From Pampus argenteus (Eukaryota; Chordata; Actinopteri; Scombriformes; Stromateidae): a stretch of DNA of 64,000 nucleotides. Numbering within the stretch: the stretch's first letter is position 1; each line of letters begins with the position of its first letter. Below are positions 38,101 through 46,600 of this stretch, piece by piece. The position numbers were made by a program, and so were the translations under genes. The notes beneath the pieces were generated by a model, which searched no databases, was not told where the DNA came from, and was given only the letters and a program-made list of their open reading frames with translations. The DNA lies in assembly GCA_036937835.1 (NCBI GenBank), contig CM072868.1:6769001-6833000 (forward strand), in the 5' to 3' direction.

Positions 38101-40983
38101 CTATTATCAAACTGTTTTGAAAGCTTGGAGACAGAAGGCAGGGTCACAAGTCTCAGCCAATGTCATCATCACGGCAGAGGCTACAACTGAAATTATTTTT
38201 TTAATCTTATTCTAACAATGCTTATAGTGGAATATAAAGTCGATATGACAAGCACTCCTTTAAAATAAAAAATACAGACCGACTGGTGATATGAAAAAAA
38301 CTGACTGATGGTCACTGAACCCAATTTTTGTGTACCGTAAGATGCCCAGAATGGTTCCTGTTAATTGGTCATGTGGGCAAAATCTATCCAGGCAGGTGAC
38401 CAATGAAACACATTAATCAACAGAAAGTGGTTTTACATTAATTTACTTAATTACCAGCCGTTGTAGCCAGTGGACAGAAACGTTTCTTTTCCACTACCAA
38501 ACTAATTCATCTCTAAACATTGTGACCGGACATGAATTTAGGTTCAATTAAATGTATTTTAATGCTCTTAATTCTCCAAAATTACTTTTTTCCCTCCAGA
38601 TTTCTAGTTATAATTCAACAACTGCAAAGTACACTGTGCAAATACACTCCTGACATGTAGGATATAACATGAGGACATCATCTGACATTCATGAGGTCAA
38701 CTCTCTAACAAACGGTGTAATCACATGCCCTGATGAAGACACAGAGCCATCATCACCTCATCTAATTGATATCACGCATCTCTGCCACAGTCTCCACAGG
38801 GAGAATAAAGACAACTTAACATCACGTAAACTCATTATATTGATATTACCCTAAACACCTACAAAGGTTGCTACAGGTGTCAAGCAGGTTTTGTACACTG
38901 CACTACTGCTCCACCTTCTGGTTTTATACTCAGGTACAAGGCTGCATTTCATTCATTCATTTATTTATTATTGATGTATAATCATTTCTGGCAGCCAAAC
39001 ACTCTGCACTGTCCAAAAGGTTTTCTTTTTCCTCATCTGTATGTCCATTATATTATGCAATATAGCATTATATTACTCAGAGCTGCAACAATTAGTCAAC
39101 CAACAGAAAATAAATCTGCAACTATTCTGATAATCAAATAATCGTTTCAGTATTTATTCAATCACAAATGCTAACGGTTCTGTAGGTCCAGCTTCTCAAA
39201 TGTGATGATTTTCTTGTCAGTAAATTATATATCTCAACATTTACAGTTGTTAGTCAGACAAAACAAGCACGCTGAAGACATTACTGTGGCCTCTGAGAAA
39301 TGTTTTAGCATTTTATAGACCGAATGATTAATCAAGAATAATCAACAGTGAAAACAATCATTAGATTCAGCCCTAATAACCTGCAATATTACCAAAGGTT
39401 GAATATGCTAAAGATAACAGATGCACAAGGCTAAAACATGCAGCTACTTTTACAGGTCTGAAGGCAACATGGGGCATATACATTTTGTGTATTTTTCATC
39501 ATTTGTCATTAGCCAACACCTAAAGGTGAGGTCTTATCAGCAGCAGTTAAAGTGAAGTAGTACTGGCTAGAAGTAGCCATGTGGTTAAATTTGTTTATCA
39601 TGGCATACTGAGGTACAGTCGGCTAATTCTTCTCAAGGTGACTTCAAATATCCTGGTCTGTCCACAACCCAAAGACATTCAACTTTGTCATAGAAGACTA
39701 AAGAAATCAGACAATATTCACATTTGAGACGTTTTTTTAATGACTCAAAGATTCACTTATCGATCATTGCAGCTCCAAATGAAATACCATGGTGTACCGC
39801 TGGTGTATTACAACCACAGATATCACAGTGCTAGCTGTCATGATATTAAGTATGAATTATGTATTAATAACAGTAACAGTAAGGGAAAAACTCTGACTCT
39901 AAAAATGTATATCATCCCAGTACTGGCACGGTTGTCATGAGGATCGTCTCTCTTCACACAGGCATCAAGTCCACATAAAACAAGCCAACAAAACTTTAGC
40001 CAACAGACTTTATGGTACAAGTCAATAACTGTCTGTCAGACATCAGCAGGATGAAAAAGCACACAAACAACAACAGTTATCTCCAGGTCTTCACATTACA
40101 CCTACTTTTGTTTCCTACTGCACACATTCCTGACAGCTTTGGTTTCAGCTGTGGTATCAGTATCAGGATGTTTGTAGCCGGAGCATATTTATTATTCAAA
40201 CAGCTCAGGCTCAGCTTATGAAAAAATCATCATGCTACTGGACCTTTTTTTCCTTCTAATCTACTTTAATTAGATTAGATCAGAACTGCATGTCTCATAA
40301 AAAAAACATTTACTGGCTGCAGATACATGTGTGACAGGGTTGATTAATGTGACATAACAGTCATTAAACAACAATATAATACAATAGGTTGAACCCTCTG
40401 CAGGTGGTGTGTTAGAAAAGCAAATTATTTTTGAAAGATACTCAAGCCCCATTAGCTTCACCTTCTTTGCAGTCAAAAGTGAACTAATAGGGACACTAAA
40501 TACGCCTATAAAATATAAAATATGAGTCGTAAAGTGGATAAATTACCAGTTACTGACACTAACAGTCGTCTACGGGCCTCTCTGTATAGATGCTAGCTAT
40601 TTTCTGACTAGTGATACATGTTATATCGCTTGCTAGCTATCGCTAGCTCCAACGATAATAACTTATTGAAGATATGACGTGCACATTGTGTTAATATATT
40701 AACAGCGTTACGTTATTTTCTGGTTCACTCTGAGATCTGACAGGCAACAGTAGCTAGCTAACGTTAGCTGTGACACCTGACAACCAGCCATCTCATCTCT
40801 CTGCCTCGACAACAAAAAAAACAGCCTTTATCACCGTATTTCATCTTCTTCTGAGCCATTAACGTAAAGCTACGCGGCTGCTACAAGCGGATATTAGACA
40901 AATCAATGACATTTTCCAAACACAGTTGATTTTAAAAGGCTAAAATACCTGCTGCCTCCACCTGATCCTGGCCGCAGCGCCAT
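10998..40983 (-). CDS. synrg: Synergin gamma (AP-1 gamma-ear binding protein), 22 coding exons
   Basis: Gamma-synergin links the clathrin adaptor AP-1 to partners such as SCAMP1 at the trans-Golgi network and endosomes. Joining 22 exons with GT-AG borders gives 4338 nt in frame: 1445 residues plus stop, against about 1314 in human. In order, it has: a MALRPG start; Gly/Met-rich and poly-Q segments (about 26-80); a charged Q/E/K helical stretch (122-157, coiled-coil-like); acidic DFxDF-type motifs, which in this family bind the AP-1 gamma ear; an EH domain (about 421-513) that binds NPF motifs; many further DFxDF motifs (596-1211); and a conserved helical C-terminal region (1211-1365) followed by a Cys/His-rich end with terminus PGLILPDLL. 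The gene spans 30 kb. It is convergent with dusp14 and in the same direction as hnf1b. Exons 7 and 8 may be alternative. Confidence 0.93.
11130..15491 (-). other. synrg intron 21
   Basis: No coding exon is seen. A block near 13930-14130 (around GCTATTCTCCGCTTGGC and ATGGGTTATTAATCTC) and one near 14220-14300 look less random than their flanks and may be conserved noncoding DNA. The rest is AT-rich filler. Confidence 0.5.
15492..15602 (-). CDS. synrg: synrg coding exon 21
   Basis: This encodes residues 1366-1402 (PDESSLDFSSC through LLNVDARSK), with the cysteine pair CGVC and an upstream Cys. It starts and ends in phase 0. The donor GTTTGT runs into a TG-rich stretch on the complementary strand. 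Confidence 0.93.
16160..16308 (-). CDS. synrg: synrg coding exon 20
   Basis: This encodes residues 1316-1365, including VVEVYRVTKRVELGIKA and VWNNLMGFMSLAKLA. It is predicted helical and is among the best conserved parts of the protein. The donor is GTGAAT, the acceptor CTGTCAG. Confidence 0.95.
16619..16715 (-). CDS. synrg: synrg coding exon 19
   Basis: This encodes residues 1284-1316 (KANNTLNGISSSSVCTEVIQ, then SAQGMEYLL). It matches the conserved C-terminal region. It starts in phase 0, ends one nucleotide into Gly1316, and has donor GTGAGG. Confidence 0.95.
17101..17154 (-). CDS. synrg: synrg coding exon 18 (54 nt)
   Basis: This small exon encodes residues 1266-1283 (ESERYGYEWQRCLESALE). 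It is phase 0 on both sides, so skipping would be frame-neutral. The donor GTTCGT is weak. The conserved YEWQRC core identifies it. Confidence 0.9.
17278..17441 (-). CDS. synrg: synrg coding exon 17
   Basis: This encodes residues 1211-1265 (GSHKRSHSLGEKEIGRS through RDKYKDLTGEVE). It includes the serine-rich KRSHSLGEK block and the conserved EKPALPVIRDKYKDL. A second GT lies 6 nt upstream of the chosen donor; the chosen one keeps the family's GEVE-E(S/N)ER junction. Confidence 0.95.
17442..18515 (-). other. synrg intron 16
   Basis: No exon is seen. Family-1 repeat sequence starts at 18317. A stretch of mixed composition at about 17760-18070 might be conserved noncoding sequence. Confidence 0.45.
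18317..18465 (+). repeat. Dispersed repeat copy (family 1)
   Basis: It starts TAGAGCTGAAACAATTAGTC, close to the family terminus, and continues through AATGATTATTGATTC and ATGCCAAACAG. It lies in synrg intron 16. The right end is not clear. Confidence 0.6.
18516..19070 (-). CDS. synrg: synrg coding exon 16
   Basis: This encodes residues 1026-1211. It starts EADDMKFDPFG and STLTSYDWSE. It carries AP-1-type acidic Phe motifs FADFAGS, DDFGDFAS and DEFSSFQGDKPKFGKSDFL, and ends with SSEEMIKNELATFDL, which is strongly conserved. Acceptor and donor are canonical (ATTACAG, GTAAGT). Confidence 0.95.
19071..23681 (-). other. synrg intron 15 (4.6 kb)
   Basis: The intron is AT-rich with no recognisable exon. 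A 133-codon plus-strand frame at 19637-20038 has no family resemblance. A TA repeat is at 20198-20216 and a degenerate CA-rich run near 23141-23170. Confidence 0.55.
23682..24644 (-). CDS. synrg: synrg coding exon 15 (963 nt, largest)
   Basis: This encodes residues 705-1026. It contains five Phe-based motifs: EGFADFKS, DGFTDFKT, ADDFGDFALFG, DDFADFMAFG and DDFADFQSS. It also has a DKYDVFKQLSLEG repeat and the very conserved block DSASVKSLDLPSIGGSS through DLKHVMSDSSLDLP. A short Gln run lies near QQLPQQQQQP. The DFxDF-like motifs are the expected gamma-ear binding sites. Phases at both ends agree with exons 14 and 16. Confidence 0.95.
25199..25345 (+). mobile_element. Partial DNA transposon end (CCGTATTTTCCGGACTATA type)
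   Basis: It starts TACTGTATTTTCCGGACTAT, then AGCGCACC and further GCACC/AAGCCGC repeats, the same terminus as the element at 34889-35267. The inner and right parts are lost or diverged, so the right edge is approximate. Confidence 0.6.
25415..25629. repeat. Dispersed repeat copy (family 1), near full length
   Basis: The left side has GACAACTAATCAATAAGTTG and the right side AACGAATCGATTAATCAGCC, then CGTTGCAGCTCTAG. This is the cleanest view of the GTTGCAGCTCTA terminus. The centre holds ATTCACATTTGAGAAGCTG, shared with copies at 39078 and 39657. Confidence 0.7.
26376..26438 (-). CDS. synrg: synrg coding exon 14 (63 nt)
   Basis: This encodes residues 684-705 (DIGDKYSVFRQLEQPADKK, then PLG). 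It is a second copy of the DKYxVFxQL motif. It is 21 codons with matching phases (frame-neutral if skipped). Acceptor AATCCAG; donor GTAAGA. Confidence 0.92.
27020..27144 (-). CDS. synrg: synrg coding exon 13
   Basis: This encodes residues 642-684 (APAMLTPVSGSSS, ITSSDKYAVFKQLSVDQP). It carries the first DKYxVFxQL motif. Acceptor CCCTGCAG; donor GTACTT. Confidence 0.92.
27145..28201 (-). other. synrg intron 12
   Basis: AT-rich; no exon is seen. A TA-rich simple repeat lies at 28074-28092. Confidence 0.5.
28202..28341 (-). CDS. synrg: synrg coding exon 12
   Basis: This encodes residues 596-642. It opens ATKADDDDFQDFQEAPKPG, a textbook acidic DFxDF site for the AP-1 gamma ear, followed by AFTEFQGDSS. 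Donor GTAAGA; acceptor TCTTAG. Confidence 0.93.
28428..28673 (-). CDS. synrg: synrg coding exon 11
   Basis: This encodes residues 514-595, a low-complexity Pro/Met/Ala linker after the EH domain (SGLPAMNVEILSQFPSPP onwards, ending FIASFPPAQ). It is phase 0 on both sides and 82 codons long. Confidence 0.9.
29325..29521 (-). CDS. synrg: synrg coding exon 10 (EH domain core)
   Basis: This encodes residues 448-513. AGIDTAKLYPILMSSGLPR, EALGQIWASANRTTPGMLT and KEELYTVLALIGVAQ form the helix-loop-helix pair of an EH domain, which binds NPF peptides. Conservation to mammals is near-complete. Confidence 0.96.
29711..29791 (-). CDS. synrg: synrg coding exon 9
   Basis: This encodes residues 421-448 (AGVGVYPQQEHIQPMLPAW, IYNDSLVP). 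The PxWIYNxSLVP lead into the EH domain is diagnostic. It is 27 codons with matching phases. Confidence 0.93.
29792..30935 (-). other. synrg intron 8
   Basis: No exon is recognised. A block at about 30260-30560 is less AT-rich and more complex than its surroundings and could be conserved noncoding DNA. Confidence 0.45.
30936..31214 (-). CDS. synrg: synrg coding exon 8
   Basis: This encodes residues 328-421, opening GPSLEEKLFSSCDLTGDK, which matches the family, then a Ser/Pro-rich tail. It is 279 nt and begins and ends in the same phase, so it could be skipped without a frameshift. Confidence 0.9.
31215..32310 (-). other. synrg intron 7
   Basis: AT-rich; no exon or confident repeat boundary seen. 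Near 31795-32010 there are TATCG/ATATCAATACA-type remnants of simple interspersed sequence. Confidence 0.45.
32311..32709 (-). CDS. synrg: synrg coding exon 7 (probable cassette exon)
   Basis: This encodes residues 195-328, with two acidic motifs, EDNDEFSDFQGPLD and GEDDEFSDFVQGP, inside Ser/Pro-rich sequence. It is 399 nt (133 codons) and phase-symmetric, so exon 6 can splice straight to exon 8. The main human protein as I recall it joins these neighbours directly, so this exon may be optional. Acceptor TTTTTGCAG; donor GTAACT. Confidence 0.88.
32877..33317 (+). mobile_element. Decayed hAT-like transposon with BED zinc-finger remnant
   Basis: The ends AGTGGTGGGC and GCCCACCACT are perfect 10-bp inverted repeats. 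The interior keeps the start of a transposase-like frame (plus strand to 33143) with a BED-type finger: CTLCNAELVYC, then SLKYHLNLKHP, i.e. Cys-x2-Cys and His-x4-His spacing. Most of a hAT transposase is missing. I see no convincing 8-bp target duplication. It lies in synrg intron 6, 168 bp from exon 7, antisense to the gene. Confidence 0.7.
33663..33774 (-). CDS. synrg: synrg coding exon 6
   Basis: This encodes residues 158-195 (TGEKSRDDALEAIKGNLDGF, SRDAKMHPTPSSQTKKP), strongly conserved. Intron 5 between it and exon 5 is only 79 bp. Confidence 0.94.
33854..33959 (-). CDS. synrg: synrg coding exon 5
   Basis: This encodes residues 122-157: KRLEQQQKMLEEDRKRRQFE, then EQKQKLRLLSSVKPK. It is a charged helical segment likely to form a coiled coil. 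Acceptor CACATAG; donor GTGAGT. Confidence 0.94.
34357..34484 (-). CDS. synrg: synrg coding exon 4
   Basis: This encodes residues 80-122 (GGMAIGMQTPGMQFLGQPQF, MGMRPAGPQYTADMQKQMAE). The Met/Gly/Pro-rich N-terminus passes into the Gln/Glu helix. Acceptor GTCTAACAG; donor GTAAGA. Confidence 0.93.
34889..35267 (+). mobile_element. Nonautonomous DNA transposon with CCGTxTTTTCCGGACTATA ends
   Basis: The left end is TACCGTGTTTTCCGGACTAT and AGGCACAC. The right end, read in reverse, is TATCGTATTTGTTGGACCAT and AAGGCGCAC, so the ends are imperfect inverted repeats with a second internal copy. Inside is a short frame ending NSDTEDEEFDAFVEEE and stop, an acidic tail that looks like the last residues of a lost transposase. 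It sits in synrg intron 3, only 48 bp from the exon 3 donor. Confidence 0.65.
35316..35476 (-). CDS. synrg: synrg coding exon 3 (poly-Gln)
   Basis: This encodes residues 26-79. It has ten Gln, one His and six Gln after GMVPM, then GFPMVQVMQPNMQGMMGMNF, which matches the family. The Gln run is mostly CAG and is longer than the short QQQ I recall in human. Confidence 0.94.
35477..36548 (-). other. synrg intron 2
   Basis: Nothing recognisable apart from AT-rich sequence and a short poly-A run near 35614-35625. Confidence 0.5.
36549..36589 (-). CDS. synrg: synrg coding exon 2 (41 nt)
   Basis: This encodes residues 12-26 (FMYPVGGGLGPPQ core). It is too short for ORF finding. It is placed by homology to the N-terminal FMxPVxGGxxPPQ of the family and by sites CCCTTTAG and GTGAGT, which fit the phases of exons 1 and 3. 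Confidence 0.9.
39078..39376. repeat. Dispersed repeat copy (family 1), near full length
   Basis: It begins CAGAGCTGCAACAATTAGTC and ends with a degenerate AGATTCAGCCCTAATAAC. The centre shares CTTCTCAAATGTGATGATTT with reverse-oriented copies, and the right part has TTTTATAGACCGAATGATTAA. Confidence 0.7.
39657..39776. repeat. Dispersed repeat fragment (family 1)
   Basis: It carries GTCATAGAAGACTAAAGAAA and ATATTCACATTTGAGACG, then ends CGATCATTGCAGCTCC, a variant of the family terminus. Confidence 0.6.
40949..40983 (-). CDS. synrg: synrg coding exon 1 (start)
   Basis: This encodes MALRPGSGGGS and part of the next codon. The MALRPG start matches the family. The sequence before ATG is TATCAAG, with A at -3 and G at +4. 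Donor GTATTT after CAGCAG. It is only 35 nt, so it escapes ORF listing. Confidence 0.92.
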
Positions 40984-41012
40984 CTTGATAACAGCAGTCA
41001 CTAGTTGGACGA

Positions 41013-41020
41013 TGACGTCA
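41013..41020. promoter_or_regulatory. Perfect CRE palindrome in synrg promoter/5'UTR
   Basis: TGACGTCA lies 30 bp upstream of the synrg ATG. A half-site CTGACGG follows at about 41024, and TGACGTGG at about 41036. These are CREB/ATF-type sites, typical of TATA-less housekeeping promoters. Function is inferred. Confidence 0.55.
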
Positions 41021-41275
41021 TCACTGACGGAGGCATGACGTGGAAGGCTGCGTCCCTCAGTCTGGTCTCTCAGGCTCAACTGCTGTTCAGCCGTTGCGTC
41101 TGTTAAATCTACTTCACAAACTTCAGACTTTTATTTCTGACCTGAAACTGAATTCACTTAAGTCATATTAATGCTTCTTTAAGAGGTACACTTTTACTTA
41201 AAGAATAGATTCGTAATTTTGCATGTTTTTTGCAGATGTGGAGCCAGTTTTAACTACTTCATATACAGTTAGTTA

Positions 41276-41502
41276 AGTGGTTCTCAACCTAGTGGGCTAA
41301 TAAACAGATAAATCTGGTTTGGTCATGAGATGCTTAATGGGAGAAGTTCTGAGAATGTTTCGATCATCTTTGATTTTTGCTGAAAAATTGGATCATTTGA
41401 ACATTGATTGAAATGAAACTGTGAAAAATTTAGAGGGAAAATCACTATTTGGTCACTAATCACTATTTTTGCAAGATGCCAAAAAGGTTGGAAATCATTG
41501 GT
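41276..41502. repeat. Degenerate MITE-like repeat (GTGGTTCTCAACCT ends)
   Basis: It starts AGTGGTTCTCAACCT and ends AGGTTGGAAATCATTGG, imperfect inverted repeats. I recognise the terminus as a common teleost repeat. A fragment of the same terminus is at 50071. Confidence 0.6.
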
Positions 41503-41554
41503 TTAATCTCTAACAATGTATTTCTTATTTTATCCATTTTATTAAATCTTAATC

Positions 41555-41695
41555 TGAAAAGTAACTAAAGCTCACAAATAAATGTAGTGGGGTAGAAAGT
41601 ATAATATTTCCCTCTGAAATGTAGTAGAGTGGAAGTATAAAGTAGCATAAACTGGAAATACTATAAATTAAGAACAAGTACCTCAGAACTGTACT
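41555..41695. repeat. Percomorph dispersed repeat (AGTAACTAAAGCT / AAGTACCTCA type)
   Basis: It shows GTAACTAAAGCTCACAAATA, AATATTTCCCTCTGAAATGT, GTAGAGTGGAAGTATAAAGT and ACAAGTACCTCAGAACTGTA. I know this series as a frequent percomorph repeat. Related pieces occur at 50210-50280 and 62268-62405. Confidence 0.6.
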
Positions 41696-43419
41696 GGCCA
41701 TGTTAGAAATGTTCACATTTTAATGGACTTGATTTAAGCAGCCACAGTATCAAAAACAATAGCCATGGGACTGTTGTAACGGTCCTTTGTTTGGACTATA
41801 ACATTTATTAAGTTATCTCTTCTTTTTTTTTCTAGGCCAATTCATTGATTTTGTTGCCTTTTGTTTTATTTTCCTTCTTATTGTCATTTGGATGTATGAA
41901 TGTTTGATGGTGTTAAAGATTGTTTTAGCTTTTTCATTAAAGTTGTCTTATGTCCCATGAAAAAAAGTCTTGTTAGCTGCAGTATTTGCAGTCTGTCTGC
42001 AGATGTCAGTGTTGGACTTGTTTACTATGATGTTCATGTAAACAACATAAAGACAGCCTGAAATTTTTCACAGAGATTGGGGTTTGTTTTTGTGACAAAG
42101 ACTGACACTGAGTTTAAGTGTCTTAGAAACAGATCATTACTGGAGAGACGTCCTGCTTATCCGTTTACACAAAGACCATAATGATAAATGGGCTCATTTC
42201 TCACAGTTTCTCACAATTTTCTGCAGCACACATAACAAATGTTCTCTGATAATTTCCATTTAAGCACCTTTAAAATCGCAAAGCACATTTTCAGATTTTA
42301 CAATATCATATAATCTGAATCTGATTGATACAAGACATAATTAAATATATCTACATGATGTTTAAGTTGAGTGAAGTATTCAAATGTAGTTTTTTATGGC
42401 TGCATTATTGTATCAAATGCAAATGCTTCTTTTGTAAACATGCAAACAAATGCATATCATTTACTCTCCTTTGCTTGTAATTCACCTTTGAAGCAATATG
42501 AATAAGGCCTTTTTTTAGATTTTGTAACATAATGTAAATATTTACCTACTTCACAGGCGGATATCTGAGGTGAAGAATATTAGTTCATGAATTTTAAACC
42601 ATTTTCATGCATTGTAATTATAATTCAATTATGTTGTTATCTTATTGTCTCTTTTGATTCTTTAACTATGAGAAATATTTATATTCCTGAGTTTTTCTGT
42701 TTATTAAGACATTCATTTATTCAAAATGTTGAATTAGATTAGCAGCCATTAGAAAGCATGCTATGTTAATAGATTTGGCCCCTGTATCTGTCCCCTGATT
42801 CTTGTTCAACATTTTTACTGGCTGCTTGAAATACTGAAGCCATTGTGTGTCCAGACAAAGTGATCCAGTTGGCAATTTCATTGTTAATCCAGCAACGAGG
42901 TGGAGTTACATGGAAAAGCCTCTCTGGCATAGTCTTAACTGGGTGTTGTGAAAGATTTACAGCTTAATGAGAGTAGTGTAAGGCACTGGATGACAAGCCC
43001 ACACTGCTATCCATCACCTGGTCTGCCCTCAGCCTTTTCCTATAGCTCAGCTTTATTCAGCAGCAATGATTTAAAGTCCATATACATGACAGAGAGAGAA
43101 ATGCAACCATTTAGGCTTTAGAGCAACTAACAGCAAGGAGGAGCTGTTTCAATCTAGTCTTAGGGGGAGCGGCAAAGAACATTTTGTTGCAGTATTTTAT
43201 GCAAGTAATGAAGACATTGTGGAAAATTAATACAGTAAATTATTCCTAAATCATTTTTATCTAACGGGAGGAGGCCCAGTTTACAATCTGTAAATAAAAA
43301 CGTGTTTAACAAGCTGATTCCAGTATATTCAGAGTCAGTATAGTGTTTAGTACATTTACAAAGAATGTGGGGATGTTCAATACGCAGCCCTGTAAAGACA
43401 CTATTAAAAAGAAACTATT

Positions 43420-43645
43420 AAATTAATTTGGACATTTAATTAAATGTCCAAATGATCTAATTTCATCATTTCAAATGTGAATATTTGGTCAAAATAAGAC
43501 ATTTGAACATGTGATCTTGAGCTCTGAGAAACAGCCATTGACGTGTTTCACCTTTTATAGATCAAGCAAGTAATTTATGAATCAAAGATATAATAATAAT
43601 ATAATATAATAAATTAATCAATAATGAAAATAATTGTTAGTTGTG
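43420..43645. repeat. Dispersed repeat copy (family 1), degenerate
   Basis: It carries TCATTTCAAATGTGAATATT, CACCTTTTATAGATCAAGC and ATTAATCAATAATGAAAATA, then GTTAGTTGTGACTCAG. This follows the family order, but the ends are worn. Confidence 0.5.
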
Positions 43646-46600
43646 ACTCAGTATCGTTTCACCAGATTTTTTTTTTATTTCTGGCTGTGTGGAGAGTGCT
43701 TTGAAACAACACCTAAATGTTTATGCTGGAAAATAAAATGTGCAGAAAATACAATAAAACTGTTGATTGAATGAAGAAAATATCAAACATCCAAACAACA
43801 GAATTAGTGGCAGGGTGGACCTCAATGCAGCTGTTTAGATTATTTTCTGTTGCTCTTGATTGCTCCAGTTGAGCCTCATTAAAAAGACGATTAGGCCTCA
43901 TTCAGTCTCCTGTCTGCTGCTCTTCTCTGAATCCATTCACCGGCCTCAGAAAGCAGAGCGAAGGCTCCCTCCCTGCTGTGCGTGCCAGGTTTAGCTGGAG
44001 GCCAGTCCAGTCAGTCACGTCCCCTCGGTGGATGGATCTGTGCTGGATGCGGGCAGCCACCCCAGAGAGGAGGTCCGGCGAGAAAGGTGAACATTAACCC
44101 GGGTCCCATTCTGGGTATCCCACTATTCCCCATAAATCATTAACCTGTCCAGCATCAAGCCTGTGACAGCATCAGCATGACAACATCAATCTGTCAGGAT
44201 TCCTCCAAACCAGGGGATCTTACAGTTTTTCAGCCTCACATGCAAATGAGTGAATGAGACCCGGGCTGAAAACAGACTTGCACTTTTGCCCTGCATAGGC
44301 TCATCTGAAAATACTTTGTGTGGCCCTACTTTTGACTTTAATGCTTCTCTACATTGTATTTCTTTCTGGTAAAGCCCCACTTAGGGAAGCATAAACAAGC
44401 CTTGTTTTTCTGGTGCTTTAGCCTGTATGCTTGTTACAGTATTAGTTACATACAGACTAATACTGCGAAAATATCACTACTTTTAATACTATCATTAAAT
44501 GTTAAATATATGTTGTTTAGTAACATACTTAAGTAATACTGTATGTATTACACACTTTGCCTGTTTTTTGACACGATGGACACTCAAAGCTAAAAAGTGA
44601 ATGCTAAAAAAATAAACGGACTCAAATAACTTAAGATCAAAAGCCGCCTATCTTTTCATATGTGCAGTTCAGCTGTCACTGTAGGTGGTACTGGCGGCGA
44701 TGTACGGTGAAGGGTACTGATTGTTTCTACGGAGGCCTGACTGATCTCCATGACTGTGCAGGAGCACAACAGAGGACTCCTTGATCAAGGCTTTTGATGG
44801 AAGACTCCTGTCAGAGCAGCTCCATACATGTGTATGTATTTCTCCATAGAAGGTTGGCGTAAACTCTGGTCGCAGTGACCAATTAGCCCTGGCAGAGAGT
44901 GGCCTCCTGACCCTTGACCCCTGCTGGGTAGTCTTATCCATTAACCCCTTGGGCCTCAGCTGGAGTTGATGTAGTATCCTTTCTTCTGGCACTGCTAAAC
45001 ACACGGCCACATTCACCCTGCAGCTTCCACTTTCTGTCTCTTTGTCCCTCTCCTCTATTCCCCGTGTGTCGGCTCGCTCCTTGTGTTGACCTCTCGAGTC
45101 CTCGGCTGCGATCAATCTATTGGTCCACTTCCATAACTGTAGCAGACAAATTGTTACACTCTAACAGAGCATCCTCTCATTTCTTTTTGAGTGTCCTTGC
45201 AGTTTAATATCTTAATCTGTCGTCATTGCTGCAAGCAGACTGTAATATTATATATATAAATTATGTACATTTAAATTCTGGACAGGAAGCATATACGATC
45301 ACTGCAATGTTTTTAAGAAATTATTCATGTTAAGTTTTGATCATTTTAATATATTTGCTGATTTTAATCTCATCTTAACGCACGGTCCATACTGGGAATT
45401 GTACGGTGCTCTTATCTTTACTGGGACAAAAATGGCTTTTTCTATACAGGGGATCAATATGTGAAACTCCTTATCCTCAATACGCAAAATGGATCATGAC
45501 TGTTAAACATGTCATGTAGACATGCCTGATCTGGTGCTTGTCTTTTTATGATACTTTTATTGCATTATTTTTGAGTTTTGTGCAGTTCCAGTTTTTAGTG
45601 TTTTATGGATTTTAAAGGCGCATCAATGGTGTAGTATTTGGCATCAGTTCATGTTATATACTTGTCTCTTTACAAATATACAGTTATATATATATATATA
45701 CACATGCAGAGTTCAACATGTCTGTGCAGTGAAACTGCGTCTGATGGTGTCATGATTTGACTGATAGCACTTGTTGGTATCAGTAATGACTTTACCTTTA
45801 CTCTCCTGTATTCGCCTGTAAGTCATGCCAGTCCGGTGCAGGGTAGAGAGTAGGGTTGATGATCAAAATATATTTCCTGCTTGAATTAGTTTGTGAACCC
45901 TAAATTGATCCCTTAAAATGAGGCACGTTAGTTAACTTGTATAAAAAGTGATATTGACCTCAAACGTTTATTTGGGGTGCAGAACTGCTGCAGATTTCAT
46001 TTAAATTCAGCACATTAGTTTTACCTTCAGTTTAGTTGCTAAAAATATATATATATTTCTTTTAACTATAGTTATAATGACGTCACACTTGAATTAGCAG
46101 AGCATAATGTATTAATGTATTATTTATTTTTTTGTTAATCCACATTTTTAACCTGGAATGGCTGAATGAGTTATGATGCCCCCTTCTTGTTTACAGAATC
46201 ATTTAAATAAATTGATTAATAACAGATAGCATGTGACAGCTCATTATAACTTTATGCTGTAATTACTTTAACATTAAGCCTTGAATCTGATTCAATCTGG
46301 CTGTGATTATCCAACAATCAAACATTATTGGCTGTCGGGTGCATGACAGTAACACAAAAATCCATGCCTAAGCTTATCGCTTGAAAAAGATATACAATAA
46401 AGCACATATACAACTCAAACAATACTATCAATCTTATCACTTATTGATCAGCACATGTTGTAAATTAAAACTTCTTTGGTTCATTTCTGAGATCTGCTAA
46501 TGAATCGAGTTTGTATTCAAACTCTGTTTTGCAGCTGAATTAGATGTGATGTTTAGAGATTTCAGTGTTGTATTTCAAACTCTAACAGATGCTAATGAGT

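Larger units (their letters stand above)
36590..40948 (-). other. synrg intron 1 (4.4 kb)
   Basis: No exon is seen. It holds family-1 repeat copies at 39078-39376 and 39657-39776, with a weaker remnant near 37470-37576. The first kilobase after exon 1 (about 40560-40790) has several GCTAGC and AACGTTAGCT words. Confidence 0.5.
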
